In this document: positions 55,403 to 64,000 of the stretch, piece after piece
Layout of the letters: each line of letters begins with the position of its first letter
Numbering within the stretch: the first letter of the stretch is position 1
Assembly (NCBI RefSeq): GCF_035590735.1
Contig: NZ_CP141595.1
Span: 3,443,001-3,507,000, forward strand
DNA length: 64,000 bases
Direction of reading: 5' to 3'
Origin: Rossellomorea aquimaris
GTDB taxonomy: Bacteria; Bacillota; Bacilli; Bacillales; Bacillaceae_B
Position numbers and translations under genes: made by a program
The notes under the pieces: model-generated
Told to the model about the DNA's origin: nothing
What the model saw: the letters and a program-made list of their open reading frames with translations, nothing else
Database searches by the model: none

Positions 55403-56035
55403 ATGAAATTGAAAAAAACCTATAATGCAACAGAATTGAAAACAACAAAGGGAAATATTGTTATTGAAGGTCCGATTTCCGCTGAAGAATTAGCCAGGCT
55501 TGACTTTCACGAGGACTTGGTCGCGTTCAGACCTCCTGCCCAGCAGCATAAAGCCCTTGTAGAGATTGCCGGTTTACCGGAAGGCCGAATCCTGATCGCA
55601 AGAGATAATCATACGATTGTTGGATATGTTACATATTTATATCCTGATCCCCTTGAACGCTGGTCTCAAGGAAAAATGGATAATTTGATCGAGCTTGGAG
55701 CAATCGAAGTCATTCCCAAATTCCGCGGGGCTTCCGTCGGAAAGAATCTTTTAAAGGTCTCCATGATGGATGATCATATGGAAGACTACATCGTCATTAC
55801 GACTGAATATTATTGGCATTGGGATTTAAAGGGGACTGGCCTGAACGTTTGGGAATATCGTAAGGTGATGGAAAAAATGATGAACGCCGGCGGATTGGAA
55901 TATTACGCAACGGATGACCCTGAAATCAGTTCCCATCCAGCTAATTGTTTGATGGCGAGAATCGGTACGAGAGTGGATCCGGATTCCATCCAACGATTTG
56001 ATCAACTGAGGTTTATGAATCGTTTTATGTATTAA
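55403..56035 (+). CDS. acuA: Protein acetyltransferase AcuA (GNAT)
   Basis: 210 aa GNAT. It acetylates and inactivates AcsA. GNAT core: GRILIARDNHTIVGYVTYLY, AIEVIPKFRGASVGKNLLKV (R/Q-x-x-G-x-G/A as RGASVGK). The start MKLKKTYNATELKTTKGNI follows TAGGTGGTGTCCAG. First gene of acuABC, divergent to acsA. Confidence 0.94.
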   Translation: MKLKKTYNATELKTTKGNIVIEGPISAEELARLDFHEDLVAFRPPAQQHKALVEIAGLPEGRILIARDNHTIVGYVTYLYPDPLERWSQGKMDNLIELGAIEVIPKFRGASVGKNLLKVSMMDDHMEDYIVITTEYYWHWDLKGTGLNVWEYRKVMEKMMNAGGLEYYATDDPEISSHPANCLMARIGTRVDPDSIQRFDQLRFMNRFMY

Positions 56036-56071
56036 TGGAATTCTGACAAGTTTTCTAAAGGGGTGGAGAAC

Positions 56072-56719
56072 GTGATTGTAGAAGAAATTATGAAAACCAA
56101 AGTCGAAACATTAAGTGCAGACGATACAATTGAAACAGCCATAAAATTAATGCGGGAGAAGAAGATCAAGCATATCCCGATTACAAATCGTGATATGGAA
56201 GTAATCGGGATCGTGAGTGACCGTGATGTAAAAGACGGTACCCCATCTATTTTTCATGATGAGTCCCCAACCAGTGAATTGCAGAATCCGCTTAAATTGA
56301 TCATGAAGAAAGATGTAATCACAGGTCACCCTCTGGATTTTGTAGAGGAGGTTGCGGCACTCTTTTATGAGCACCGCATCAGCTGCCTTCCTATCTTGAA
56401 GGAAAAGAAGCTCGTCGGAATCATTACCGAAACAGACCTGTTGTACACTCTCATTCAACTGACGGGAGCCCACCAACCCGGCTCTCAAATCGAAGTGAAA
56501 GTCCCCCATAAAGCGGGCATACTTTACGAGGTAGCCGGTATCATCAGAAGGAATAACTCCAATATTCAAAGTGTACTTGTGTATCCGGATAAAAAGGACG
56601 AACAGTATAAAATCCTTGTGTTCCGAGTAAGAACGATGAATCCGATGAATGTGATCAATGATCTGAAGAAAGAAGGATATGACGTGTTATGGCCAAACAT
56701 GCCAGGAATCTCATCATGA
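56072..56719 (+). CDS. acuB: AcuB: tandem CBS plus ACT domain protein
   Basis: 215 aa. Two CBS domains (about 1-60 and 75-135: MIVEEIMKTKVETLSADDTI, MKKDVITGHPLDFVEEVAAL) and an ACT domain (about 140-205: EVKVPHKAGILYEVAGII). It likely senses adenine nucleotides or acetyl-CoA state and tunes AcuA/AcuC. Start GTG at 56072 follows AAAGGGGTGGAGA. The ATG of acuC overlaps its stop. Confidence 0.92.
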   Translation: MIVEEIMKTKVETLSADDTIETAIKLMREKKIKHIPITNRDMEVIGIVSDRDVKDGTPSIFHDESPTSELQNPLKLIMKKDVITGHPLDFVEEVAALFYEHRISCLPILKEKKLVGIITETDLLYTLIQLTGAHQPGSQIEVKVPHKAGILYEVAGIIRRNNSNIQSVLVYPDKKDEQYKILVFRVRTMNPMNVINDLKKEGYDVLWPNMPGISS

Positions 56720-57891
56720 CCAAGGATGCTGTTTTCATCTATTCAGACGAACTCCTCGGGTATCGGTTCTCTGATGAGCATCCCTTCAATCAAACCCGAT
56801 TGACCCTGACGATGGACTTACTCAAAGAAGCAAACGCTCTTCAATCAGATGAAATCGTTCCACCGCGAATGGCTACCGATGAAGAGTTGTTTCTTAATCA
56901 CGATCCCAACTATGTAAGCGCGGTCAAACGAGCGAGTGTCGGCCAACTCTCTCAAGATCAGGCAGAAGGGTTTGGAATTGGTACAGAAGATACCCCGATG
57001 TTTCAAGGAATGCATGAAGCAAGCGCTTATTTGGTAGGCGGTACGTTAACTGCCGTTGATCTTGTCATGACGGGAAAAGCGAAGCATGCCCTCCATCTCG
57101 GCGGTGGTCTGCATCATGGTTTCAAAGGAAAAGCATCAGGCTTCTGTATTTATAACGACAGTTCGGTGGCGATCCGCTACTTGCAGGAAAAGTACGGTGC
57201 CCGGGTACTATACGTCGATACAGATGCTCATCACGGGGATGGCGTTCAGTGGTCCTTTTACGATGATCCAGACGTGTGTACCCTTTCCATCCATGAAACG
57301 GGTCGTTACCTCTTCCCAGGGACAGGCAATATTAATGAGCGCGGCCACGGAAAAGGATATGGGTATTCATTCAATATCCCCCTGGATGCTTTCACAGAGG
57401 ATGAATCGTGGCTCGAAGCTTACGAAACGTCCTTTCGTGAAGTAATTGAGTTCTTCAAGCCGGACGTCATTTTGACTCAAAACGGGGCAGATGCCCATTA
57501 TTATGATCCACTCACCCACCTTTCGGCTACCATGAATATATACCGGGAAATCCCACGTATCGCCCACGAATTGGCTCATGAGTACTGCGGAGGCAAATGG
57601 ATTGCCGTTGGTGGCGGTGGCTACGACATTTGGAGAGTGGTTCCGAGAGCCTGGGCGCTGATTTGGATGCAAATGACCGATCGATTGGACCGCACCTCTT
57701 CATTCCCTGCTAAATGGACGGAACGCTGGCAAAGTAAAGCAGGGGTCAACCTGCCATCTGAATGGTGGGATAAACCTGACATTTACAAGCCTATCCCGAG
57801 AAAAGGCGAAATCACGGAGAAGAATAAGCAAACCGTAGAGAAAGCTCTCTACTCCATACGGCAGCAGCTAAGGCAAAAGCCCGGTAGTTAA
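56716..57891 (+). CDS. acuC: AcuC: histone-deacetylase-family protein deacetylase
   Basis: 391 aa. Removes the acetyl group from AcsA lysine. Class I HDAC fold: HLGGGLHHGFKGKASGFCIY, YVDTDAHHGDGVQWSFYDDP (Asp/His metal site) and GADAHYYDPLTHLSATMNIY. The ATG at 56716 overlaps the acuB stop (ATGA); a longer start at 56689 lies inside acuB and is less likely. Confidence 0.95.
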   Translation: MTKDAVFIYSDELLGYRFSDEHPFNQTRLTLTMDLLKEANALQSDEIVPPRMATDEELFLNHDPNYVSAVKRASVGQLSQDQAEGFGIGTEDTPMFQGMHEASAYLVGGTLTAVDLVMTGKAKHALHLGGGLHHGFKGKASGFCIYNDSSVAIRYLQEKYGARVLYVDTDAHHGDGVQWSFYDDPDVCTLSIHETGRYLFPGTGNINERGHGKGYGYSFNIPLDAFTEDESWLEAYETSFREVIEFFKPDVILTQNGADAHYYDPLTHLSATMNIYREIPRIAHELAHEYCGGKWIAVGGGGYDIWRVVPRAWALIWMQMTDRLDRTSSFPAKWTERWQSKAGVNLPSEWWDKPDIYKPIPRKGEITEKNKQTVEKALYSIRQQLRQKPGS

Positions 57892-57895
57892 ACCG

Positions 57896-58014
57896 AAAAG
57901 CGGAGGCGGCTCGCTTAGGCCCGACAAGCATAAGGTGAGAACACCGGAAAGGCGTCCTTTGCCTTTTTGGTGTTCTCGCCTTATGACCTCGAGGGCCTAG
58001 CCGCCGGAGCTGGA
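57896..58014. repeat. Palindromic repeat, copy 1 (AAGCGGAGGC family)
   Basis: AAAGCGGAGGCGGCTCGCTTAG opens, GGAGCTGGAC closes. Arms CATAAGGTGAGAACACC / GGTGTTCTCGCCTTATG pair, and CGGCTCGCTTAGGCCC / GAGGGCCTAGCCGCCG pair outside them. It lies 5 bp after the acuC stop and may act as its terminator. The same element type is common between Bacillus genes (established). Confidence 0.7.
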
Positions 58015-58020
58015 CATTCG

Positions 58021-58064
58021 AAAAGCGGAGGCCGCTCGCTTAGGCCCGACAAGCATAAGGCAAG
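58021..58064. repeat. Palindromic repeat, truncated copy 2
   Basis: Repeats the opening of copy 1 (AAAAGCGGAGGCCGCTCGCTT, TAGGCCCGACAAGCATAAGG), then breaks off into CAAGAATAC. A half copy left by recombination or truncated insertion. Confidence 0.7.
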
Positions 58065-58069
58065 AATAC

Positions 58070-58117
58070 AAAAAAACCAAGGTCATCTCATCCCATTGAG
58101 AAGTCCTTGGTTTTTAT
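58070..58117 (-). terminator. Terminator of motS overlapping its stop codon
   Basis: Minus strand AAAACCAAGGACTT...AAGTCC-free loop...CCTTGGTTTTTTTG; stem AAAACCAAGG/CCTTGGTTTT. The stop TAA (58114-58116) is inside the outer stem. Confidence 0.78.
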
Positions 58118-58851
58118 CGTTCCTCATATGCAGGATCTGTTATGATCACTTCCACACGCCTGTTTTTTTGAAGATTTTCACTTGTGTCATTGGGTGCGAT
58201 GGGTCGTGTGTCCCCATATCCGACGGCAATGAAGCGCTTCGGATCTAAGTTCTCGGTTTGAACGAGATACCGGATCACACTGCTTGCCCTTGCAGAGGAT
58301 AGCTCCCAGTTTGATGGAAACCGATATGTACCGATGGGACGATTATCTGTATGTCCCTCCACTTTCACGAAGTTTGGGATCCTCGATAAAAGATCGCCCA
58401 CCTTATTCAAGAACGGATAAGCGTCCTCAAGAACCGTTGCTTCACCTGAAGCGAACAGTGCTTGCTCCTGAAGGACCAGCACGACTCCACGCTCGGTTCT
58501 TGTGGCCACTACAACTTCACTAAGTTTATTTTCATTCAAGTAGCTCTGAATATCAGCCAAAAGCTGATTCAACTCATTATCGGTTCCCTCACTGCTCTGA
58601 GGCTGAGTTTTCTCCTCCTCCATTTCAGGTTCAGCTGAAGGATTCTCAAATGGAATGACAGAAGGGTAAAACTCCAGTATTTGACGCTGCTGAAAGGAAT
58701 CAGCGATGGTCCTGAATTTCACGATATCGATTTGAGACATGGAAAATAGTAAAATAAAGAATACGAGAATAAGAGTAATGAGATCAGAAAAGGTTACCAT
58801 CCATTTTGGTGCCCCCGTAGGCTGAGACGGTTGTCTTCGTCTACGCATCAT
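58114..58851 (-). CDS. motS: Flagellar motor stator protein MotS (Na+ type)
   Basis: 245 aa. The N-terminal MotB-type helix has PKWMVTFSDLITLILVFFIL with the channel Asp, and the C-terminus is an OmpA-type peptidoglycan-binding domain (about 135-240; KVEGHTDNRPIGTYRFPSNW, ASSVIRYLVQ). It anchors the sodium-driven stator to the wall. The ATG (ATGATG) at 58851 follows GGAGGC and overlaps motP by 11 bp. Confidence 0.94.
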   Translation of the reverse strand: MMRRRRQPSQPTGAPKWMVTFSDLITLILVFFILLFSMSQIDIVKFRTIADSFQQRQILEFYPSVIPFENPSAEPEMEEEKTQPQSSEGTDNELNQLLADIQSYLNENKLSEVVVATRTERGVVLVLQEQALFASGEATVLEDAYPFLNKVGDLLSRIPNFVKVEGHTDNRPIGTYRFPSNWELSSARASSVIRYLVQTENLDPKRFIAVGYGDTRPIAPNDTSENLQKNRRVEVIITDPAYEER

Positions 58852-59659
58852 GGAATGTTGCCTCCTCTTGCTTCCTGCCAGCAGAGTACATCTCCAGTTC
58901 CTCATTGGATAAGAACACTCTCAGTTTCTCTTCCAATATTTTCGGATTTTGACCGGATTGTACCCCTACGACACCTTCAATCACGATTTGCTTCATAAAC
59001 ACTTCTTTTTCTGTTTTCATCGCTAATTTGGATGCCATAGGCAGGAAGACAAGATTTGCAAGGATCGATCCATATAGAGTGGTTAATAAGGCGATGGCCA
59101 TATTAGGTCCTAATGACGCAGGGTCATTTAAATTCTTTAACATCAGTACGAGACCAATCAAGGTCCCGATCATTCCCCAGGCAGGCGCATACTCCCCAGC
59201 CTTATCCAGTAAACTTTTATTTTTACGATGCCGCTCTTCTAAAGCAATGATCTCGGCATTCATGATATCCACAATCACGTCCTGCTCAATTCCATCCACA
59301 GCTAACAGGACTCCTTTTCGAATGAAAGGATCCTCAACCTCTTCCACTTCCGCTTCTAATGAGAGAAGGCCTTCACGCCTGGCTTTTTCTGAAAGTGTCA
59401 CAAACGTGCGAATGAGGCCATGAAGATCGTATACCTCGTCACGAAAGGATTCTCTCATCACTTTCCCCAATTGCTTCAATTCCTTAATAGAGAAGCTGAC
59501 CAGCATGGCAGCGATCAACCCGCCTATCACAACAAACATGGACGGCAGATCTACGAAGGAACTAAAGCCTGTAACACCAGCGTTCGTAATGATGGCGAAA
59601 GCGACGAATAGAAACCCAACTACAACCCCGATCGGTGTAAGAACATCAAGCTTTTTCAT
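58841..59659 (-). CDS. motP: Flagellar motor stator protein MotP (Na+ type)
   Basis: 272 aa. Four hydrophobic segments; MotA/TolQ/ExbB family with GEYAPAWGMIGTLIGLVLML (about 150-170) and the cytoplasmic loop of charged residues that contacts FliG. It forms the ion channel with MotS, driving flagella with sodium at high pH. Location beside ccpA fits the MotPS of Bacillus. Confidence 0.94.
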   Translation of the reverse strand: MKKLDVLTPIGVVVGFLFVAFAIITNAGVTGFSSFVDLPSMFVVIGGLIAAMLVSFSIKELKQLGKVMRESFRDEVYDLHGLIRTFVTLSEKARREGLLSLEAEVEEVEDPFIRKGVLLAVDGIEQDVIVDIMNAEIIALEERHRKNKSLLDKAGEYAPAWGMIGTLIGLVLMLKNLNDPASLGPNMAIALLTTLYGSILANLVFLPMASKLAMKTEKEVFMKQIVIEGVVGVQSGQNPKILEEKLRVFLSNEELEMYSAGRKQEEATFHDA

Positions 59660-59719
59660 TTTGACTCTCCCTACAAAAATAAGTTCTGTTTGTCTTTATC
59701 TTTTATATCGACAAACTTC

Positions 59720-60718
59720 TTATTTTGTTGAGTTCCGATGTTCAATTCGATGAGGAAGAACAACTGTGGATTCTTCAACCGTTTCTTTGTTCATATATTT
59801 CGTTAATAATCTCATCGCCACAGCCCCGATATCATATAACGGCTGAACAACGGAGGTTAACTGTGGTCTAACCATAAGCGCCAGTCTTGTATTATCAAAG
59901 CTGATTACTTCAACTTCATCAGGAATGGACACGTTTTGATCCTGAGCACCGTGAACGACGCCAAGGGCCGTCTCATCATTTCCGACGAATATAGCGGTCG
60001 GCTTGTCCTCAAGCTCAGAAAACTTCTGCCAGGCTTCAAGTCCTGAGTCATATGTGTACTCACCTTCAACAACCAGGTCGTCACTATATTCAACTCCGGC
60101 TTTAGCTAGGGCTTCGCGATATCCTTCTAATTTAAACTTCATGTTGATTGTATCGTGGAAAGGACCACTGACAAATCCGATACGCTTATGCCCTTTTTCC
60201 AACAATTCCGTAACAGCATCGTAGGAAGCCGCTTTGTAGTCGATATTAACGGAAGGAACCTTGTTTGTTTCTTCCACTGCTCCAGCTAATACGATCGGAA
60301 CCGGTGAACGTTCAAATTCCTGAACATGTTCCTCTGAAATGTGCCCGCCAAGGAACAGGATTCCGTCCACTTGTTTACCAAGCATCGTGTTGAGAAGATG
60401 AAGTTCCTTCTCCGCATTTTGATCAGAGTTACTTAAGATAATATTGTATTTGTACATCGTTGCGATATCTTCAATTCCACGTGCCAATTCAGCATAGAAA
60501 ATATTAGAGATATCCGGAATGATGACTCCGACCGTTGTTGTTTTCTTACTTGCAAGTCCCCTTGCTACTGCATTCGGACGGTATCCAAGGCGGTCAATGA
60601 CCTCCAGCACTTTCTTTCTTGTTGCCGGCTTTACATTGGGATTTCCGTTGACAACACGTGAAACGGTTGCCATGGAAACATTTGCTTCTCTTGCTACATC
60701 ATATATCGTAACGTTCAT
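59720..60718 (-). CDS. ccpA: Catabolite control protein A
   Basis: 332 aa LacI family. [23 protein letters not shown] (4-23), hinge [11 protein letters not shown] (about 50), then the periplasmic-binding-protein-like core. With HPr-Ser46-P it binds cre sites; two candidate cre sites lie in this window (ackA, acuA). Upstream of the acu/mot genes and downstream-of aroA as in B. subtilis. Confidence 0.97.
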   Translation of the reverse strand: MNVTIYDVAREANVSMATVSRVVNGNPNVKPATRKKVLEVIDRLGYRPNAVARGLASKKTTTVGVIIPDISNIFYAELARGIEDIATMYKYNIILSNSDQNAEKELHLLNTMLGKQVDGILFLGGHISEEHVQEFERSPVPIVLAGAVEETNKVPSVNIDYKAASYDAVTELLEKGHKRIGFVSGPFHDTINMKFKLEGYREALAKAGVEYSDDLVVEGEYTYDSGLEAWQKFSELEDKPTAIFVGNDETALGVVHGAQDQNVSIPDEVEVISFDNTRLALMVRPQLTSVVQPLYDIGAVAMRLLTKYMNKETVEESTVVLPHRIEHRNSTK

Positions 60719-61001
60719 AGCTAACTCTCCTTTACTCTTCTACTCATTTATTTATCTTATTTTACACTAAATAAACCTAAAGAAAAAAGCGATTACAATA
60801 GTTTGTTAAAAAAGGCACATATTTATATTCACGTTAGTGTTTTTTTCAATGTATATAGGTTATTTATCTGCAATTACCATGATAATCATACGATAGTCTC
60901 TATATTCGTGCAACGACTCCGCCTTAACTTGATAAAAAGTTGATTATAGCATGTAGAAAGAGCGACTACCAGAATACAGGCTTACTGGAGAAGAGGATGC
61001 G

Positions 61002-61101
61002 TTTCGCCGATATATTTGGTATTTCGCCGTTAAAATCAGGATTTCGCTGATAAAATAAGAATTTCGCCGATAAAATGAAAATTCCGCTGATATCCTCAAT
61101 C
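61002..61101. repeat. Array G: 20-bp degenerate tandem units
   Basis: Units start exactly every 20 bp at 61002, 61022, 61042, 61062 and 61082. TTTCGCCGATATATTTGG, TTTCGCCGTTAAAATCAGGA, TTTCGCTGATAAAATAAGAA, TTTCGCCGATAAAATGAAAA, TTCCGCTGATATCC. It lies in the 547-bp gap between ccpA and aroA, about 110 bp past the aroA terminator. The 280 bp before it hold the ccpA promoter region, with nothing certain. Confidence 0.85.
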
Positions 61102-61213
61102 AAGTTCGGATGATTCACCTGAAATTCATTCATTATTTGGTCCTTATACTGCTCATAGTAATAAAAAAGGCTTTTCTTATAAAAAAAACCCCCACAATGA
61201 CAGCAGAAAATCA

Positions 61214-61259
61214 AAAATAAAGGGTTGAACCCCATATACAGGATCCAACCCTTCTCTTT
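61214..61259 (-). terminator. Rho-independent terminator of aroA
   Basis: Minus strand AAGGGTTG-GATCCTGTATATGGGGTT-CAACCCTT followed by TATTTTTG. Confidence 0.85.
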
Positions 61260-61265
61260 AATATA

Positions 61266-62342
61266 TTATACTTCGATCGTTCTTCCTTTTAGCAGCTCTT
61301 GATAGAAATGATCAAATTGATCTAAGTCCATTTGTTGGGCAGAATCGGATAAGGCAACGGCAGGATCAGGATGAACCTCAGCCATTACACCATCTGCACC
61401 GATGGCAAGTGCTGCTTTCGCCGTTGGAAGCAACAGATCTCGGCGTCCGGTTGAGTGCGTTACATCCACGAATACTGGCAGATGCGTTTCTTGCTTAAGA
61501 ATTGGGACAGCTGAAATGTCCAATGTGTTTCGTGTCGCTTTTTCGTACGTGCGAATTCCACGCTCACAAAGGATGATGTCTCCATTTCCTTGTGAAATGA
61601 TATATTCAGCAGCGTTGATGAACTCATCGATCGTTGCAGCTAAACCGCGTTTAAGTAATACGGGCTTCTTCACTGCTCCTGCTGCTTTTAACAGCTCGAA
61701 GTTTTGCATATTTCTCGCACCGATTTGAATCACGTCAATGTATTCCAATGCGGGTTCGATATCGGCTGGATTTACGATTTCACTTACGACAGCCAAATCA
61801 TATTCATCCGCCACTTTTTTAAGAATTTTTAATCCTTCGATTCCGAGGCCCTGGAAGTCATAAGGTGACGTTCTAGGTTTGAACGCTCCGCCTCGAAGCA
61901 ATTTAAGTCCTTTTGCTTTGACGGCTTTTGCCACTTCTGCTACTTGCTCGTAAGATTCAACCGCACATGGTCCGAAAATGAAGTGAGGCTTTCCGTCTCC
62001 AATTGAATCGCCGTTGATCGTTACAATCGTATCATCCGGTTTCTTTTTACGGGAAACAAGCAGTGCTTTACGGTGATCGTCTTTTTGAAGCTCCAAACCG
62101 GCTTTAAAGATTTCTTTAAAAATATGTTCAACGGTCGAATGTTCAAATGGACCATTATTATTTTCTTTGATCAGATCAAGCATTCCTCTTTCACGAACAG
62201 GATCATAGCGGTATACTCCTTGAGTCTCCTTGACACGCCCGATTTCCTGAACTAGTTTAGCACGTTCATTAATGGTGTCTAATAGTTTTAAGTTCATCTC
62301 GTCTACTTGTTTTCGTAATTGATCGAGCTCTTGATTACTCAC
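61266..62342 (-). CDS. aroA: Bifunctional chorismate mutase / DAHP synthase
   Basis: 358 aa, first step of aromatic amino acid synthesis plus feedback domain. Residues 1-90 form an AroQ chorismate mutase ([20 protein letters not shown]); residues 100-350 a KDO8P-type DAHP synthase ([52 protein letters not shown]). In Bacillus the mutase domain gives feedback inhibition by prephenate/chorismate. The 205 bp upstream are shared with the divergent FtsA-like gene. Confidence 0.96.
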   Translation of the reverse strand: MSNQELDQLRKQVDEMNLKLLDTINERAKLVQEIGRVKETQGVYRYDPVRERGMLDLIKENNNGPFEHSTVEHIFKEIFKAGLELQKDDHRKALLVSRKKKPDDTIVTINGDSIGDGKPHFIFGPCAVESYEQVAEVAKAVKAKGLKLLRGGAFKPRTSPYDFQGLGIEGLKILKKVADEYDLAVVSEIVNPADIEPALEYIDVIQIGARNMQNFELLKAAGAVKKPVLLKRGLAATIDEFINAAEYIISQGNGDIILCERGIRTYEKATRNTLDISAVPILKQETHLPVFVDVTHSTGRRDLLLPTAKAALAIGADGVMAEVHPDPAVALSDSAQQMDLDQFDHFYQELLKGRTIEV

Positions 62343-62547
62343 AATACAGCACCCTTTCTTTTTTTATCCTGTTCATACGTAAAAACTGTTATAGTTTTAA
62401 GAAAGTATGATACATTTTTGATATTGAAACTTATTATAATAGAACATATCCAAAATGTCACGATAAAATTCTTTATTAATTAGACGCTTTTAAGCGCTAA
62501 AGTATTTTAGTATTGTATGAGAATAGGCTAAAGTGGGTGAACACTAA

Positions 62548-64000
62548 TTGAAAAATACGCAAAAAATATTTGCATTGGACATCGGAACCCGATCGGTCGT
62601 CGGGATCATTTTAGAAGAAATAGACGGAATTTTTCAAGTTTCGGATATTTTAGTAGAAGAGCATAAAAAGAGAGCCATGCTGGATGGTCAGATCCATGAC
62701 GTCCCAGCAGTTGCCGAGGTCATTTGCTCTATTAAAGCACAATTGGAGAAGAAACACGGCCACCTCCATAAAGTGTGTGTCGCAGCTGCCGGAAGAGCCC
62801 TGAAAACGGAAACCGCATCTTCCACATTAAATATTAAAGGGAAACCCCTTCTTCAAAAAAACGATATTCTTCATCTCGAGTTAAGTGCTGTCCAGCAGGC
62901 TCAAGCATTGGCTGCGGAAAATGAAAATGATACGAAGGGTTATCACTACTACTGTGTTGGTTATTCTGTCCTTTTTTACCGTTTGGATGGTGAGGAAATC
63001 GGAAGTCTCATCGATCAGCAGGGGGAAGAGGCCACCGTCGAGATTATCGCAACCTTCCTTCCGCGTGTCGTGGTTGAATCCCTGATTGCGGCATTGAACC
63101 GGGCGGGCCTTGAAATGGATGCCTTGACCTTGGAGCCTATCGCTGCGATTAATGTGCTGATTCCAGAATCCATGAGACGACTCAATGTAGCACTCGTTGA
63201 TATCGGAGCAGGAACATCCGATATCGCGATTACAAATCTGGGCACAGTCATTGCCTATGGGATGGTTCCGACAGCCGGCGATGAAATAACAGAAGCCATC
63301 AGCAATGAACTATTGCTGGATTTTCCTTTAGCCGAGCAGGCAAAGAGGGAGCTTCAGGCCAGAGAGGAGATTACGGTTACCGATATTCTTGGTTTTGAAA
63401 CGAGTTTCCCTGCTCTGGAGGTAGTGGAGAAAATTGGTCCAGCTGTAGATCGTTTAGCCGGGGAGATTTCTAGGGAGATTCTCCGTTTGAATAATGGGAA
63501 GCCTCCACAAGCTGTCATGCTTGTAGGAGGAGGCAGCTTAACACCTGTGCTGCCCGGCAAATTAGCCTCATCCTTAAACCTTCCACACAACCGCGTCGCT
63601 GTAAGAGGCGTGGAGGCGATTCAGAATGTTACCATATTGGATGAAGTAACGACAGGACCAGAGCTCGTTACACCTATCGGAATCGCCATTGCCGCTAAAC
63701 AGACACCTGTTCAATACGTCACAGCCCACGTGAACAATCAACCGGTCCGGTTATTTGAAGTAAAGGACTTAACCGTCGGGGACTGTATATTGGCTGCGGG
63801 CTTAAAACTGAGTAAATGGCACGGGGTTCCAGGGAATGGTTTCTTTGTAACAGTCAATGGTCAAGATATATCCTTACCAGGAGGTCACGGTCAGGCACCT
63901 CTTATTGAAAAAAATGGTCAGCCCAGTGCACTGGACGAAAAAATAAACAATAACGATATGATCACTGTCCATAAAGGAGAGAACGGGACTTCACCACGTG
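62548..64000 (+). CDS. FtsA/PilM-like ATPase (partial, runs off the right edge)
   Basis: About 484 residues visible. Actin-like ATPase fold: phosphate 1 IFALDIGTRSVVGIILEE (7-24), SHS2-type 1C region (about 85-190), phosphate 2 NVALVDIGAGTSDIAIT (about 215-231), adenosine motif AVMLVGGGSLTPVL. It then goes on past the FtsA core (about 390 on) with VRLFEVKDLTVGDCILAAG, a region FtsA and PilM lack. TTG start behind GTGGGTGA. It is not the dcw ftsA (no ftsZ near); a second FtsA-like protein of unknown role found in some Bacillus. Divergent to aroA. Confidence 0.78.
   Translation, partial: MKNTQKIFALDIGTRSVVGIILEEIDGIFQVSDILVEEHKKRAMLDGQIHDVPAVAEVICSIKAQLEKKHGHLHKVCVAAAGRALKTETASSTLNIKGKPLLQKNDILHLELSAVQQAQALAAENENDTKGYHYYCVGYSVLFYRLDGEEIGSLIDQQGEEATVEIIATFLPRVVVESLIAALNRAGLEMDALTLEPIAAINVLIPESMRRLNVALVDIGAGTSDIAITNLGTVIAYGMVPTAGDEITEAISNELLLDFPLAEQAKRELQAREEITVTDILGFETSFPALEVVEKIGPAVDRLAGEISREILRLNNGKPPQAVMLVGGGSLTPVLPGKLASSLNLPHNRVAVRGVEAIQNVTILDEVTTGPELVTPIGIAIAAKQTPVQYVTAHVNNQPVRLFEVKDLTVGDCILAAGLKLSKWHGVPGNGFFVTVNGQDISLPGGHGQAPLIEKNGQPSALDEKINNNDMITVHKGENGTSPR

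Noticed and set aside
57967..58248. 93-aa frame over the acuC-motS repeat
   Set aside because: It reads through two repeat copies and the motS antisense strand.
62343..62547. Palindrome TAGACGCTTTTAAGCGCTA between aroA and the FtsA-like gene
   Set aside because: Imperfect and short; could be an operator but no regulator points to it.

Overview
The window is chromosomal DNA of a low-to-mid GC, endospore-forming member of the Bacillaceae (Bacillus or a close relative such as Rossellomorea; genus not provable from here). The evidence is an alpha/beta-type SASP with a SigG-like promoter, a GerW/YtfJ sporulation protein, T-box leaders on tRNA synthetase genes, AGGAGG-type ribosome binding sites with frequent TTG/GTG starts, and gene order close to Bacillus subtilis from argGH-ackA through sspA-thiI-nifZ-braB-ezrA-hisJ-refZ to rpsD-tyrS-acsA-acuABC-motPS-ccpA-aroA.

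Layout. 1-20 kb is accessory. It starts with the 5' part of a type-2 ileS behind an Ile T-box; its frame carries an in-frame TAA at codon 39. A holin-like type I toxin candidate, a decayed DMT transporter, an Lrp regulator with a divergent EamA exporter, a sugar-nucleotide-type reductase, several tiny membrane proteins, a HAD phosphatase, a ydeI-fra-GNAT cluster, a TetR-controlled MMPL/RND transporter with a secreted heptad-repeat partner, and a quinone-oxidoreductase-like enzyme follow. 15.6-29 kb is conserved metabolism: Usp, argGH behind ARG boxes, an EcsC protein, ackA with a consensus cre site, ytxK, tpx, ytfJ-ytfI, yteJ-sppA, NAD kinase and rarD. 29.5-44 kb holds ytcJ, mbcS between repeat elements, sspA, thiI-nifZ, braB, ezrA, hisJ, refZ, free-Met-sulfoxide reductase and megL. 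44-64 kb holds a GAF-GGDEF protein, rpsD with an S4-type leader, tyrS with a T-box, a class A PBP, acsA diverging from acuABC, motPS, ccpA, aroA and the start of an FtsA/PilM-like ATPase.

The genes form a carbon-overflow unit: CcpA (encoded here), acetate kinase (cre at about -57), acetyl-CoA synthetase and its AcuA/AcuC lysine acetylation switch all lie in this window.

The strongest unexplained signal is non-coding. Eight intergenic spacers carry arrays of degenerate units with a strict 20 or 21 bp step, about two DNA helical turns. Six arrays have their own consensus and two distant ones share a motif. All lie next to the 3' end or terminator of a gene and none is inside a gene. A second layer consists of long imperfect palindromes: two 167-168 bp MITE-like elements with GCTCTGTCA termini in opposite orientation around mbcS, three copies of a GTTGATT-ended palindrome, and a third family between acuC and motS. 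No tRNA, rRNA, CRISPR array, prophage or intact insertion sequence was seen.
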